NCBI RefSeq assembly: GCF_013449375.1 | Contig: NZ_JACDRR010000021.1 | Location: forward strand, 70,853-134,852 | Direction: 5' to 3' | DNA length: 64,000 nt | Source of the DNA: Pectobacterium sp. CFBP8739 | GTDB lineage: Bacteria; Pseudomonadota; Gammaproteobacteria; Enterobacterales; Enterobacteriaceae | Shown: positions 27,230 to 35,590 of the stretch, in pieces | Position numbering within the stretch: position 1 is the first letter of the stretch | Layout of the letters: the number at the start of each line of letters is the position of its first letter | Notes under the pieces: generated by a model | What the model was told of the DNA's origin: nothing | What the model saw: the letters and a program-made list of their open reading frames with translations, nothing else | The model's database searches: none | Program-made: the position numbers and the translations under genes

Positions 27230-28147
27230 TTACATGACGAACGGTGCTTTTCCGTCCTCTCCTTTTAACGCTTGCTGTAACGAGCCTAAGAGTGCTTTTA
27301 GTTCACCGCTCAAATACTGGCTGAATGCCTCCCGCCCTAACGTTCTATTAAATACCGCTAGTGGCAGGAATCGCCGCATTTCAGCGCTAAAATGGCCATC
27401 CCCCACAACCTGATCAATGCTTTCTATGCGCTGTGCCAGTAGCTCATCATAATTCGGGATGCGGTAATCCTGTATTTTCTTACGAATCAGATCGATATCA
27501 TAAGTCGCGTTCTGCTGGATCAGCCACGGTAAGTCCCAAACGTCACGGTAGCGGATATATTTGGTGGTCGCGACGAGCGAAACCAGTTTGTCACACATCA
27601 CTTCATTTAGCGTTTCACACATGACCAGCGTATCGGAATAACCATCGGGTAGAACTTCATAGTTACGTTTTAGCGTCATCGGCGTTCTGGTATAAGCCGG
27701 AATATTAGCGATCTCAATCTTGATCCGTTGTCTCGGCATATCACGTTTTTCCGGTGCAGTGGTCACGGATACCTGCCATTTGTCGATACGGACTTCCTCA
27801 TAGCCGGGTTCATTCCGTAGCTCATTTGGCTCTTTCACGTTGACCTGAAGGCCGTAGCGATTCCCCAGATAATCTTCAATACAGGCTTTCATGTTTTTTA
27901 GGTCTGCGCCAGAAAACGCAACACCACCGGCAAAATCTAAATCCTCACTGAAGCGATTTGCGCCATGACATAGCCTTAATGAGGTTCCCCCCTGAAAAGT
28001 AAGCTGTTCTAACAAGCCCGCGCTATCAAGACAGTAGAGAATGTCATAGTGCAAAAGCTCCTTTTCCACCACATTGCGCAAGCCTTCAAGCTCGGCTGAT
28101 TCCACCGCTTTGCTGACCAGTTCGGCAAAGTTAACTTTCTGATTCAT
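27230..28147 (-). CDS. AbiEii-family nucleotidyltransferase toxin
   Basis: This 305-aa protein is the toxin of an AbiE-type (type IV) toxin-antitoxin system, linked to phage abortive infection. The nucleotidyltransferase motif is FQGGTSLRLCHGANRFSEDL followed by DFA (GGTS and DxD-type residues present). The start at 28147 has GGAG seven bases upstream and overlaps the antitoxin gene by 17 bp; an in-frame codon at 28168 is less supported. Its stop lies just beyond crr-like copy 2. The frame is intact. Confidence 0.87.
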   Translation of the reverse strand: MNQKVNFAELVSKAVESAELEGLRNVVEKELLHYDILYCLDSAGLLEQLTFQGGTSLRLCHGANRFSEDLDFAGGVAFSGADLKNMKACIEDYLGNRYGLQVNVKEPNELRNEPGYEEVRIDKWQVSVTTAPEKRDMPRQRIKIEIANIPAYTRTPMTLKRNYEVLPDGYSDTLVMCETLNEVMCDKLVSLVATTKYIRYRDVWDLPWLIQQNATYDIDLIRKKIQDYRIPNYDELLAQRIESIDQVVGDGHFSAEMRRFLPLAVFNRTLGREAFSQYLSGELKALLGSLQQALKGEDGKAPFVM

Positions 28148-28676
28148 GATGTAGCTCCGATTCGTCAATCAGATGGGTATTGCGTCCAACGCGGCGTAAA
28201 TCCCTCACAGCGGTTTTCTTCGTCGCTTGCCGTAACGGAGAATTGCCAAAATAGGTATCCTGCAAAATCTGCTCTGGTGGCCGCTTGGTATGGGTAAATT
28301 CAATCACCCCAAAAGGCGTTTTATGTTCTTCGGAACGTCCGGTGGTCATCACCGTGATCCGATCAATCGGGATTTGAGAAATCACGCCATATTCAGACAA
28401 GGCGGATTCGAGGCTAAGATAATTATATTCACCACGGCGCAGTGCTAACACGATACGCTCAAGCGTATAGGCATCTTTGCTTTTAGCATGGTTATAAACA
28501 TACACGCCGCGAATAGCACGGGTTAGGATGCCATCTTTTACCAAACGACTTAGCCCGGCATTAAACGCTCTGGGCGTATCCTCATGGAAAATCTTGGCTA
28601 AATCGCGGGAGGTGAAGACATAACGCCCTTGCTTATCGAATGCGTTTAAACGTTCAATAGCAGTGATCCTGTCCAT
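28131..28676 (-). CDS. AbiEi-family antitoxin/transcriptional regulator
   Basis: This 181-aa protein begins with a winged-helix region (RLNAFDKQGRYVFTSRDLAK, RAFNAGLSRLVKDGIL) and continues with the AbiEi core (NYLSLESALSEYGVISQIPI, DRITVMTTGRSEEHKTPFGV). AbiEi proteins antagonise the AbiEii enzyme without direct sequestration and repress their own promoter. It is the upstream partner of the overlapping AbiEii gene. Three related operator-like elements lie just upstream. Confidence 0.85.
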   Translation of the reverse strand: MDRITAIERLNAFDKQGRYVFTSRDLAKIFHEDTPRAFNAGLSRLVKDGILTRAIRGVYVYNHAKSKDAYTLERIVLALRRGEYNYLSLESALSEYGVISQIPIDRITVMTTGRSEEHKTPFGVIEFTHTKRPPEQILQDTYFGNSPLRQATKKTAVRDLRRVGRNTHLIDESELHHESES

Positions 28677-28710
28677 TTATAAGTCCACATGAAAACCACA
28701 CAATTGTGTC

Positions 28711-28788
28711 ATTCACGTATACTTGAATAAAAACCACCCGTCAAGTAGACACGAATAATACTAAAAGGTGATATTCACGTGTACTTAT
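28711..28788 (-). promoter_or_regulatory. Triplicated operator-like repeats of the AbiE locus
   Basis: ATTCACGTATACTTGA (28711-28726), its inverted relative TCAAGTAGACACGAAT (28741-28756, 13 of 16 matching) and ATTCACGTGTACTTAT (28773-28788) lie within 120 bp upstream of the AbiEi start. AbiEi homologues bind inverted repeats in their promoter, so this is the likely autoregulatory operator. Confidence 0.65.
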
Positions 28789-28950
28789 TAAGAAATTGCA
28801 TAAACATAGAGATAGCGAAAAGGTGGATTTCACAGGGTAAGAACGTTAGCAAAAAGGCCTATCATTTTTCAGCATTGGTATACGCTTAGGTATACCAACA
28901 AAGTCTGAATTCAAACTTAAAACATAAATATCATAATGTTAAGCTGGTTA

Positions 28951-28967
28951 TTCAAATTCCCCCAGCT
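28951..28967 (+). other. Putative attR of the ssrA island
   Basis: TTCAAATTCCCCCAGCT repeats the ssrA 3' end (25069-25085) with a single mismatch. Past this point typical chromosomal genes resume. The rest of 28677-29104 holds the AbiE operators and AT-rich DNA with no supported gene. Confidence 0.55.
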
Positions 28968-29104
28968 TAAAGAGGCAGAGCGCCATCGCCCCCCTTTCTG
29001 TTACTATCATGCGTTGGAAAATTGGCGATATATATGTGAATATATCCCGTTTCACAGCACCGTTCTCAATCACGCTTTAACCGTGAACTACACTAGGAGA
29101 AATC

Positions 29105-29731
29105 ATGAGCCTTCACCTCTGGCTGGCTTATACAGGCATCATCATCGCCCTGATTGCTATTCCGGGCCCATCCGCCTTAATCAGCATGTCGCACGGTTTA
29201 CGCTACGGCGCTTCACGCGCAACAGCAACCGTACTCGGCGGCGTCAGCGCGGCAATGATTTTGATGTCCTGTTCAGCATTGGGGCTAGGGGCCATCCTCG
29301 CGGCGTCAACCACCGCTTTCATGGTATTAAAAATTATTGGTGCGGTTTATCTCATTTGGTTGGGCATCGCGTCATGGCGTTCCAAGGATATGAGCACTGC
29401 GGAACAGGACATGCAGGAAACCTCAGTTCCAGGTTGGTTTCCGTTATTCCGCAAAGGTTTTCTGGTTGGGATCAGTAATCCGAAAGATCTGCTGTTTTTC
29501 GCCGCGCTCTTCCCAAACTTTATCGATACTAACGCCCCGCACGCCTTGCAGCTCATCATTCTGGCGGTAACCTGGGCGGTCTTTGATTTCAGCATCATGT
29601 TTATCTATGCCTGCACCGGTCGTCGCTTATCGGGTCTGTTTTCCAATCCACGCCGCATCAAGCTGTTTAACCGCTCGACGGGCGGGATCTTTATTCTGGC
29701 AGGCACCACGCTGGCAGCGTCAACACGTTAA
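29105..29731 (+). CDS. LysE/RhtB-family amino acid exporter
   Basis: This 208-aa inner-membrane protein has the RhtB signature at its N-terminus (IIIALIAIPGPSALISMSHG) and about six hydrophobic helices. The conserved FRKGFLVGISNPKDLLFFAA is in the middle. Family members export homoserine, threonine, leucine or related metabolites; the substrate is not evident. AGGAG precedes the ATG. It is the first gene on the distal side of the island. Confidence 0.87.
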   Translation: MSLHLWLAYTGIIIALIAIPGPSALISMSHGLRYGASRATATVLGGVSAAMILMSCSALGLGAILAASTTAFMVLKIIGAVYLIWLGIASWRSKDMSTAEQDMQETSVPGWFPLFRKGFLVGISNPKDLLFFAALFPNFIDTNAPHALQLIILAVTWAVFDFSIMFIYACTGRRLSGLFSNPRRIKLFNRSTGGIFILAGTTLAASTR

Positions 29732-29774
29732 TTGACGGGCTCCTGCTGCTTTCGGGTTGGCAGGAGCCACACCG

Positions 29775-30257
29775 TTACAATGCCGTGACAAAATCAGCAA
29801 TACCCTTCTCGTCCATCCGATAGCGAACCCACTCATCCTGCGGCTTCGCGCCAATGCTTTTATAGAAATCGATCGCGGGTTGGTTCCAGTCCAGCACGCT
29901 CCACTCCAGCCGTCCACATTGTCTTTCCTGCGCCAGACAAGCCACCTGTTTCAGCAGTGCCTTACCTGCTCCCGCATTACGATATGCCTGCGCGATGTAG
30001 AGATCTTCCAGATAAATACCGTATTTTCCTAGCCAGGTTGAATAGCTCATGAAGAAAATCGCATAGCCGACAGGCGTACCGTCAATCTCACAAATCAGCG
30101 TTTCCGCCGTCGCCTCTTCACCAAATAATGAGTGCTCAATGTCTTCAAGCGAGGCTAACACCTCGTGGCGCGCCTTCTCGTACACGGCAAGCTCAATGAT
30201 TAAATCCAGAATCACGCTCGCATCTGATTTCTGCGCGGGGCGGATGACGATATTCAT
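29775..30257 (-). CDS. GNAT acetyltransferase, diamine/SSAT-like
   Basis: This 160-aa enzyme starts MNIVIRPAQKSDASVILDLI and carries the acetyl-CoA loop in YRNAGAGKALLKQVACLA and the distal RLEWSVLDWNQPAIDFYKSI. The pattern WSVLDWNQPAIDFY is typical of spermidine/diamine N-acetyltransferase-like proteins of the GNAT family. The frame runs on upstream to 30689 across the divergent LysR gene; that extension is antisense shadow. It is divergent from the LysR regulator with 106 bp between them, suggesting direct control. Confidence 0.85.
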   Translation of the reverse strand: MNIVIRPAQKSDASVILDLIIELAVYEKARHEVLASLEDIEHSLFGEEATAETLICEIDGTPVGYAIFFMSYSTWLGKYGIYLEDLYIAQAYRNAGAGKALLKQVACLAQERQCGRLEWSVLDWNQPAIDFYKSIGAKPQDEWVRYRMDEKGIADFVTAL

Positions 30258-30363
30258 AAAGGTTTTCTTCTCCAGTGCTAACTTTCCAGTAGCAACAATC
30301 ATCAAGGCTTGCCATGCTACCGGATTCAAAATACTGTATGAACTGCATTTTTTACAGTGACTG

Positions 30364-31296
30364 ATGAACAGTATGCATCTGGATTTACGGCGTATCGATT
30401 TAAATTTACTGGTGGTATTTAACAGCGTGTACCAGCATCGATCCGTCGCCGCGGCGGCAAAAGAACTGGCGATGAGCGCATCGGCGGTCAGCCATGCGCT
30501 CACGCGCTTACGCAATACGTTTTCCGATGAACTGTTTTTTCGCGTAGGCAACACCATGCACCCGACAGTCCTCGCGGACGACATTGCGGAACCGATCGCG
30601 GAAAGCCTGGCGCGGCTAGCAGAGGGCCTGACGCCACGTCCACGCTTTAATCCCGCCCGCAGTACGGAAGGCTTCACCTTCTCCATCACCGATTACACCG
30701 CGTTTTCAGTCTTTCCTACCCTGATGGCGCAAATGGAAAAGTTGGCACCCCATATCAAATTCAATCTGGTCTATTCGCCGCAGAAAGTCGCGATCACGGA
30801 TTTGCTGGCAGGGAAAATCGATTTTGCTTTAGGGTTCACCGACATGACGCAAGCGGAGAACAGGGAAATTGAGGAGATAGACTGGATTGAAGACAGCTAT
30901 GTCATCATCACCGCCGCGGATTATCCGTCAGGCGAGACACTGACGCTGGATGATTACCTCGCCGCCCGCCATCTCGTGGTTACGCCTTGGAATGAATCGC
31001 GTGGAGTAATTGATTACGCGCTGGATAAGCTCAATAAAAAACGCCATGTCGCACTAAAAACACCATCGATGATGAGTGCACCGTTTATCATCGCCGACTC
31101 AACGCTGATCATGGTATTACCGCGCAATATCGCGACAATCTTTGCACAACTTCTACCGTTACGGATCCACCCCCTGCCTTTCACTGTGCCGTCCTATCGC
31201 GTGAAAATTTATCATCACCGCCGTAATAACCGTTCCGAAGCGAGCCAGTGGATTAAAAACCTGTTACACAGCCTGGTGACACATCCCATTAGCTAG
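30364..31296 (+). CDS. LysR-family transcriptional regulator
   Basis: This 310-aa regulator has an N-terminal winged helix (LDLRRIDLNLLVVFNSVYQH, then SVAAAAKELAMSASAVSHAL) followed by a periplasmic-binding-like effector domain. DELFFRVGNTMHPTVLAD is the usual LysR linker motif. It is divergently transcribed from the GNAT acetyltransferase gene and probably regulates it, as is common for LysR proteins. The effector is unknown. Confidence 0.87.
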   Translation: MNSMHLDLRRIDLNLLVVFNSVYQHRSVAAAAKELAMSASAVSHALTRLRNTFSDELFFRVGNTMHPTVLADDIAEPIAESLARLAEGLTPRPRFNPARSTEGFTFSITDYTAFSVFPTLMAQMEKLAPHIKFNLVYSPQKVAITDLLAGKIDFALGFTDMTQAENREIEEIDWIEDSYVIITAADYPSGETLTLDDYLAARHLVVTPWNESRGVIDYALDKLNKKRHVALKTPSMMSAPFIIADSTLIMVLPRNIATIFAQLLPLRIHPLPFTVPSYRVKIYHHRRNNRSEASQWIKNLLHSLVTHPIS

Positions 31297-31524
31297 CCTG
31301 ATTCTCCGCCATCTCGCACGGCTACAGCCATACTTTCGCTCCGAAATTACCTCCAATTACGGGTCAAGAGAAACGCGAGTAGAGCGCTGTTTTCCCGATG
31401 AATAGATCCGCAAGATAACTTGTCATACAGGTAAATCGACAGAAAAACCACATTAATCTATTGATATAAAATGGAAATAACTCCGCATATCTTCTGCCTC
31501 ACGCTATTTTCCCTGTCATTTTTT

Positions 31525-31540
31525 TGTGACCTGTCTAACA
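31525..31540 (+). promoter_or_regulatory. CRP-like site upstream of the xyloside operon
   Basis: TGTGACCTGTCTAACA has 9 of 10 conserved CRP positions and lies 116-131 bp before the permease start. The remainder of the 359-bp gap (31297-31655) shows no gene. A XylR-type operator could not be assigned. Confidence 0.55.
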
Positions 31541-31655
31541 CATACCAAGAAACGTAACCTTCTTAATAAAATCCGCAATAGTTAATCCCCATCAAGGGGA
31601 TAACAATAGCCGCGAGCCTGGCAAGAAGTTCCTCAATCATCTTTTGGAGTTTCCA

Positions 31656-33092
31656 ATGACCAACAATAATAAGCTGAGCGTTGCGGAGAAAATCGGCTTT
31701 GGCATGGGCGATGCCGCCTGTGGCATCGTTTATTCTTCCGTAACCATGTTTCTTACCTACTTTTATACGGATATCTATGGCATCTCCGCCGCGGCGGTGG
31801 GGGTTATGTTTCTGGTGACGCGCGTGCTGGACGCCATCGTTGATCCTCTGATTGGCATCATTGCCGACCGCACCAAAACCCGCTGGGGTCACTTCCGCCC
31901 ATGGCTGGTCTGGTTTGCCGTCCCCTACGCCGTGATTGCCGTGCTGGCCTACACCACGCCAGAACTGAACGGCACGGGTAAACTGGTTTACGCCTACATC
32001 ACCTACACCCTGTTGATGCTGTTCTACACCTTTATCAACATCCCTTACTGTTCGCTCGGCGGTGTCATCACCAGCGATGAAAAGGACAGAATTTCCGCGC
32101 AGTCTTACCGCTTTACCATCTCCTCAATGGCTGGGTTACTCGTGTCGGTTGGCACGCTGTGGCTGGTCGACTGGATTGGCGGCACCAACAAGCAATTAGG
32201 CTATCAGGGCACCATGATGATCATGGGCTGCCTGGCCGTCGTGATGCTGTTTTTCTGCTTTTTCACCACTCAGGAACGCATCAACCCCGCTGTAGATAAA
32301 AATCAGAACGTCTGGGACGATGTCAGAAACCTGCTGAGCAACGATCAGTGGCGCATCGTGGCCATCATTACGTTCTTTTCCAGCATGGCAGGTGTTATGC
32401 GCGGTGCGGCAACGCTGTATTACGCAACCTACCTGATGGTCGGGCCAGAGCAGGGCAGCGCCGCCGGAACGGCAATGAAATCTGCCTTCATTACCACCAG
32501 CGTTGTCGGCACCATTATTGGTGCAATGATGGCGGGCTACTTTGGCAAGCGATTCAGTAGCATAAGTCTGTTTAAGAACATCAACCTGCTGCTGGTGTTT
32601 GTCGGCGTCATCCTGTTTATGGTGCCGCCACAGTGGCTGGCGGTCGTCTTCCCGCTCTATTTTCTGATCGGTTTTTTCCACCAAATGTATCAACCGTTCA
32701 AATGGAACATGATGGCGAATGCCGCCGATTACGGCGAATGGAAAACAGGCCGTCGCATCACTGGTCTGTCATTCTCCGGCAACCTGTTCGCACTGAAACT
32801 GGGTATGGCGGTTGCGGGTGCACTGGTCGGCTTTTCACTCGGCTGGTTTGGCTATGTTGCCGGTTCCCCCACGCAAACACCGCTCGCCACCGCCGGTATT
32901 ATCGGCCTGCTGAGCATCGGGCCATCGCTCTCCTATCTGGTTCTGTATTGGCTGGTACGCTTTTACAAGCTGGACGATAAGACGATGGAAAACATTCAGG
33001 CTGATTTGGCGAAGCGTCACAGCACGGCTGAACACGCGCCGGAAAGCGAACTTCCTGTCGATCAAGGCCTGACGCCAAAAGGCGCAGCCTGA
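31656..33092 (+). CDS. GPH-family xyloside/oligosaccharide permease (XynT/YagG type)
   Basis: This 478-aa sodium- or proton-coupled symporter has twelve hydrophobic helices (AEKIGFGMGDAACGIVYSSV at the start; PYCSLGGVITSDEKDRISAQ in the central loop). DRTKTRWGHFRPWL is the glycoside-pentoside-hexuronide family motif. The ATG at 31656 has GGAG six bases upstream; an in-frame TTG at 31644 overlaps that ribosome site. A cytoplasmic GH43 xylosidase follows after 52 bp, so the pair probably takes up and splits xylo- or arabino-oligosaccharides from plant hemicellulose. Confidence 0.88.
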   Translation: MTNNNKLSVAEKIGFGMGDAACGIVYSSVTMFLTYFYTDIYGISAAAVGVMFLVTRVLDAIVDPLIGIIADRTKTRWGHFRPWLVWFAVPYAVIAVLAYTTPELNGTGKLVYAYITYTLLMLFYTFINIPYCSLGGVITSDEKDRISAQSYRFTISSMAGLLVSVGTLWLVDWIGGTNKQLGYQGTMMIMGCLAVVMLFFCFFTTQERINPAVDKNQNVWDDVRNLLSNDQWRIVAIITFFSSMAGVMRGAATLYYATYLMVGPEQGSAAGTAMKSAFITTSVVGTIIGAMMAGYFGKRFSSISLFKNINLLLVFVGVILFMVPPQWLAVVFPLYFLIGFFHQMYQPFKWNMMANAADYGEWKTGRRITGLSFSGNLFALKLGMAVAGALVGFSLGWFGYVAGSPTQTPLATAGIIGLLSIGPSLSYLVLYWLVRFYKLDDKTMENIQADLAKRHSTAEHAPESELPVDQGLTPKGAA

Positions 33093-33144
33093 TCGCAAGA
33101 CCTGCGGGTAGCACGCTGCCCGCCTTTACTATCAGGACGATGAC

Positions 33145-34713
33145 ATGAGTACAGCACATTCTCCGTGGAACCCAGATTTGGGTAACGGACGTTATAAGAA
33201 TCCGATTTTATGCGCCGACTATTCCGATCCTGACATCGTGCGCGTGGGTGACGACTTTTACATGGTGTCGTCCAGCTTTAACCACCTGCCGGCGTTACCA
33301 ATCCTGCATTCTCAGGATTTGGTGAACTGGACGCTGATCAACCACGTATTCAGCCGATTCGATCAGCCAGAATATGAACACGTTCAACCCGGTAAAGGCG
33401 TATGGGCACCCAGCATTCGCTATCATGCCGGAAAATTCTGGGTATTTTTCAGCACACCCGACGACGGGATCTTTATGTCGCAGGCTGACGATCCCAAAGG
33501 TGAATGGAGCACACCGCATTGCCTGAAGCAGGCTAAAGGCTGGATCGACCCCTGCCCGTTCTGGGATGACGACGGCACCGCTTGGTTAATCCATGCCTTC
33601 GCCTTCAGCCGTAGCGGTAAGAAACACCTGCTGCAACTGTGCAAGATGGCAGAAGATGGTCGTTCCCTGCTTGATGACGGAAGGATCGTTGTCGATGGGC
33701 GGGCAACGCAGCCCACTATCGAAGGGCCAAAGTTGTATAAGCGCAACGGCTGGTATTACATTTTCGCCCCAGCGGGTGGTGTTCCAACCGGCTGGCAAAC
33801 CGTGCTGCGTGCACGTTCGCTGGAGGGGCCATGGCAGAGCCGGATCGTACTGCATCAGGGAAGTTCATCGGTTAATGGCCCGCATCAGGGCGGCTGGGTC
33901 GAATTAGACAACGGTGAAAGCTGGTTTGTACATTTTCAGGATCGCCATGCCTATGGTCGAGTCGTTCATCTACAGCCAATGCGCTGGCAGGATGACTGGC
34001 CGCTGATCGGCGAGCAGCATAATGCGCAGGGAGTAGGGCAACCCGTGCTGGAAGCAGATAAACCTCACGTGAGTTCCTCCGTTAGTGTGCAGCAGCCCCC
34101 CACTTCCGACGATTTCTCTTCGGCTACGCTGGGGCGACAGTGGCAGTGGCAAGCAAACCCTAACGAACGCTGGCTGGCACTTACCCATCCGGGGCTTCAA
34201 CTGTTCTGTCAGTCCATGCCTGCCCGTGAAGGTGAGCCTTCTTGGTATGACGTACCTAATTTGTTGATGCAAAAATTTCCGGCCGAGGAATTTGAGTTCA
34301 CCACTCAGTTAACACCCGTTTTAGAACAGGTTGGCGAGCGCTGTGGTCTAATGATTTATGGCGAGCGTTTTGCCTACCTCGGCATTGAGAAAGGCTCGGA
34401 GGGTCTTGAATTGGTCACCGGATTCGGCTGGATGAGTGATGCACAGCAGTTGGAACAACATCAGAGACATCTGGCGGTGTTGCCCGAAAAACAGAACATC
34501 ACCCTGCGAGTCACCGTGCAACAGAACGCGATTTGCCAGTTTTCCTGGCGGGGCGATAACGGGGAATATGTTGTGCTGGATGATGGCTTCGCCGCTGGCC
34601 CGGGCAAATGGGTGGGCGCTAAAGTGGGGCTGTACGCGCTGACGACGGCATCAGGAAACAGCAGGAGTCACGCTTGGGTTAAAGAGGTGAACGTCACCGC
34701 CATCGGTCAATAG
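33145..34713 (+). CDS. GH43 beta-xylosidase/alpha-L-arabinofuranosidase
   Basis: This 522-aa enzyme has no signal peptide and should act in the cytoplasm on imported oligosaccharides. The five-bladed GH43 domain (~15-310) has the catalytic base in ADYSDPDIVRVGDDFYMV, the pKa-tuning aspartate in KGWIDPCPFWDDDG and the acid in TIEGPKLYKRNG. The C-terminal half (~325-522) is a beta-sandwich of the xylosidase C-domain type. It follows the GPH permease in one operon. Xylosidase versus arabinofuranosidase activity cannot be settled by eye. Confidence 0.88.
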   Translation: MSTAHSPWNPDLGNGRYKNPILCADYSDPDIVRVGDDFYMVSSSFNHLPALPILHSQDLVNWTLINHVFSRFDQPEYEHVQPGKGVWAPSIRYHAGKFWVFFSTPDDGIFMSQADDPKGEWSTPHCLKQAKGWIDPCPFWDDDGTAWLIHAFAFSRSGKKHLLQLCKMAEDGRSLLDDGRIVVDGRATQPTIEGPKLYKRNGWYYIFAPAGGVPTGWQTVLRARSLEGPWQSRIVLHQGSSSVNGPHQGGWVELDNGESWFVHFQDRHAYGRVVHLQPMRWQDDWPLIGEQHNAQGVGQPVLEADKPHVSSSVSVQQPPTSDDFSSATLGRQWQWQANPNERWLALTHPGLQLFCQSMPAREGEPSWYDVPNLLMQKFPAEEFEFTTQLTPVLEQVGERCGLMIYGERFAYLGIEKGSEGLELVTGFGWMSDAQQLEQHQRHLAVLPEKQNITLRVTVQQNAICQFSWRGDNGEYVVLDDGFAAGPGKWVGAKVGLYALTTASGNSRSHAWVKEVNVTAIGQ

Positions 34714-34791
34714 CCCGATAGCGGCTATAGGAAAATCACGGGTCTGGCTGCCTGATCTTCGGTACCACTCTGGTATCACATTGCTCCGGTA

Positions 34792-35217
34792 TTACACGCC
34801 GAGCGCGTCAGCAGCCTGCTCACTTTCCGCTTTAGAAAAATGCGCGTAGGTCAGTGCATCGAGCAGCGCTGCGCGATCGATCGTCGGATAAATTTCCGGA
34901 TATTGCAAAAGCTGGCCGATATCCTGAACGCTTAGTTGCGGATAGATAGTGTGTGATGCAACAGCAATATCACGAGCGGCGTAACATAACTTACGCAAAA
35001 TCACCGCAATCTGCTGGTACGTGATCGTCTCCTGATAGACGGTATAAAGCACATCGGCAATCAGTGTTGATGTCAAAATCGAAATCCGGGACACCTCTCC
35101 CGCTCGTCCGCCCAGTGCCTGAAGGATATGATCGACTGCCTGTTCTGGTGTTTTTCCTTGCGCCTGTTGTGACGCCAGAACAGAAACCAGTTTATTTTTG
35201 ATTTCATCATTTCCCAT
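34792..35217 (-). CDS. Hypothetical protein, helical, no recognised family
   Basis: I do not recognise this 141-aa protein. It looks wholly alpha-helical and soluble: no signal peptide, no clear membrane helix. It has alternating hydrophobic/polar segments such as LVSVLASQQAQGKTPEQAVD and AALLDALTYAHFSKAESEQA. A GGAA ribosome site eight bases upstream and normal codon use make it a credible gene. It stands alone between the GH43 gene (convergent) and nifJ (divergent), so context gives no function. Confidence 0.65.
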   Translation of the reverse strand: MGNDEIKNKLVSVLASQQAQGKTPEQAVDHILQALGGRAGEVSRISILTSTLIADVLYTVYQETITYQQIAVILRKLCYAARDIAVASHTIYPQLSVQDIGQLLQYPEIYPTIDRAALLDALTYAHFSKAESEQAADALGV

Positions 35218-35590
35218 TATTTGGTTCCTTCATACATTCATTACAGATGTAATTTTAGTATAAGCACGCTACCTGTCATGGCAGCCATGAGCAAATAAAA
35301 TCATACGGCTTCGTGTGAATATCGCATACAGCATCGACAAACCGTTCTAATATCCAGAATAGATTTCCTTTTTAGGAAATACAAACCGACTGAGATTGAC
35401 GAACGTAGACCTGAGTGACGGGGATGAAACACAGTTTGATACAACTCCACCTACATCGTTCCACCCTCTTTTTTCCTGAAATGCGATAATCCTCCGATAG
35501 AAATCGTATTTTCGTTTATGCCCAGTCATTTTCATCGCCCAAAAAGACCATGTAAAATAAAGGGCTTAGTGAGAAAGAAGGCTATAAGTC
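35218..35590. other. Intergenic region before nifJ, no gene seen
   Basis: These 373 bp are AT-rich. The only structure noticed is a small hairpin TTTCC/GGAAA near 35366-35380. An antisense frame of 62 codons (35347-35535) lacks a ribosome site and family resemblance. The nifJ promoter must lie here but I could not define it. Confidence 0.5.

Noticed and set aside
28936-29478. 180-codon frame overlapping the putative attR and the RhtB exporter gene
   Set aside because: Its right two-thirds are an out-of-frame shadow of the exporter; the left part shows no family features and no ribosome site.
30258-30689. N-terminal extension of the GNAT gene across the divergent LysR gene
   Set aside because: The added 144 residues are antisense to the LysR helix-turn-helix region; the acetyltransferase family begins at the ATG at 30257.
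35347-35535. 62-codon minus-strand frame upstream of nifJ
   Set aside because: No ribosome site, Ser/Arg-rich random-looking translation, and it lies across the nifJ regulatory region.
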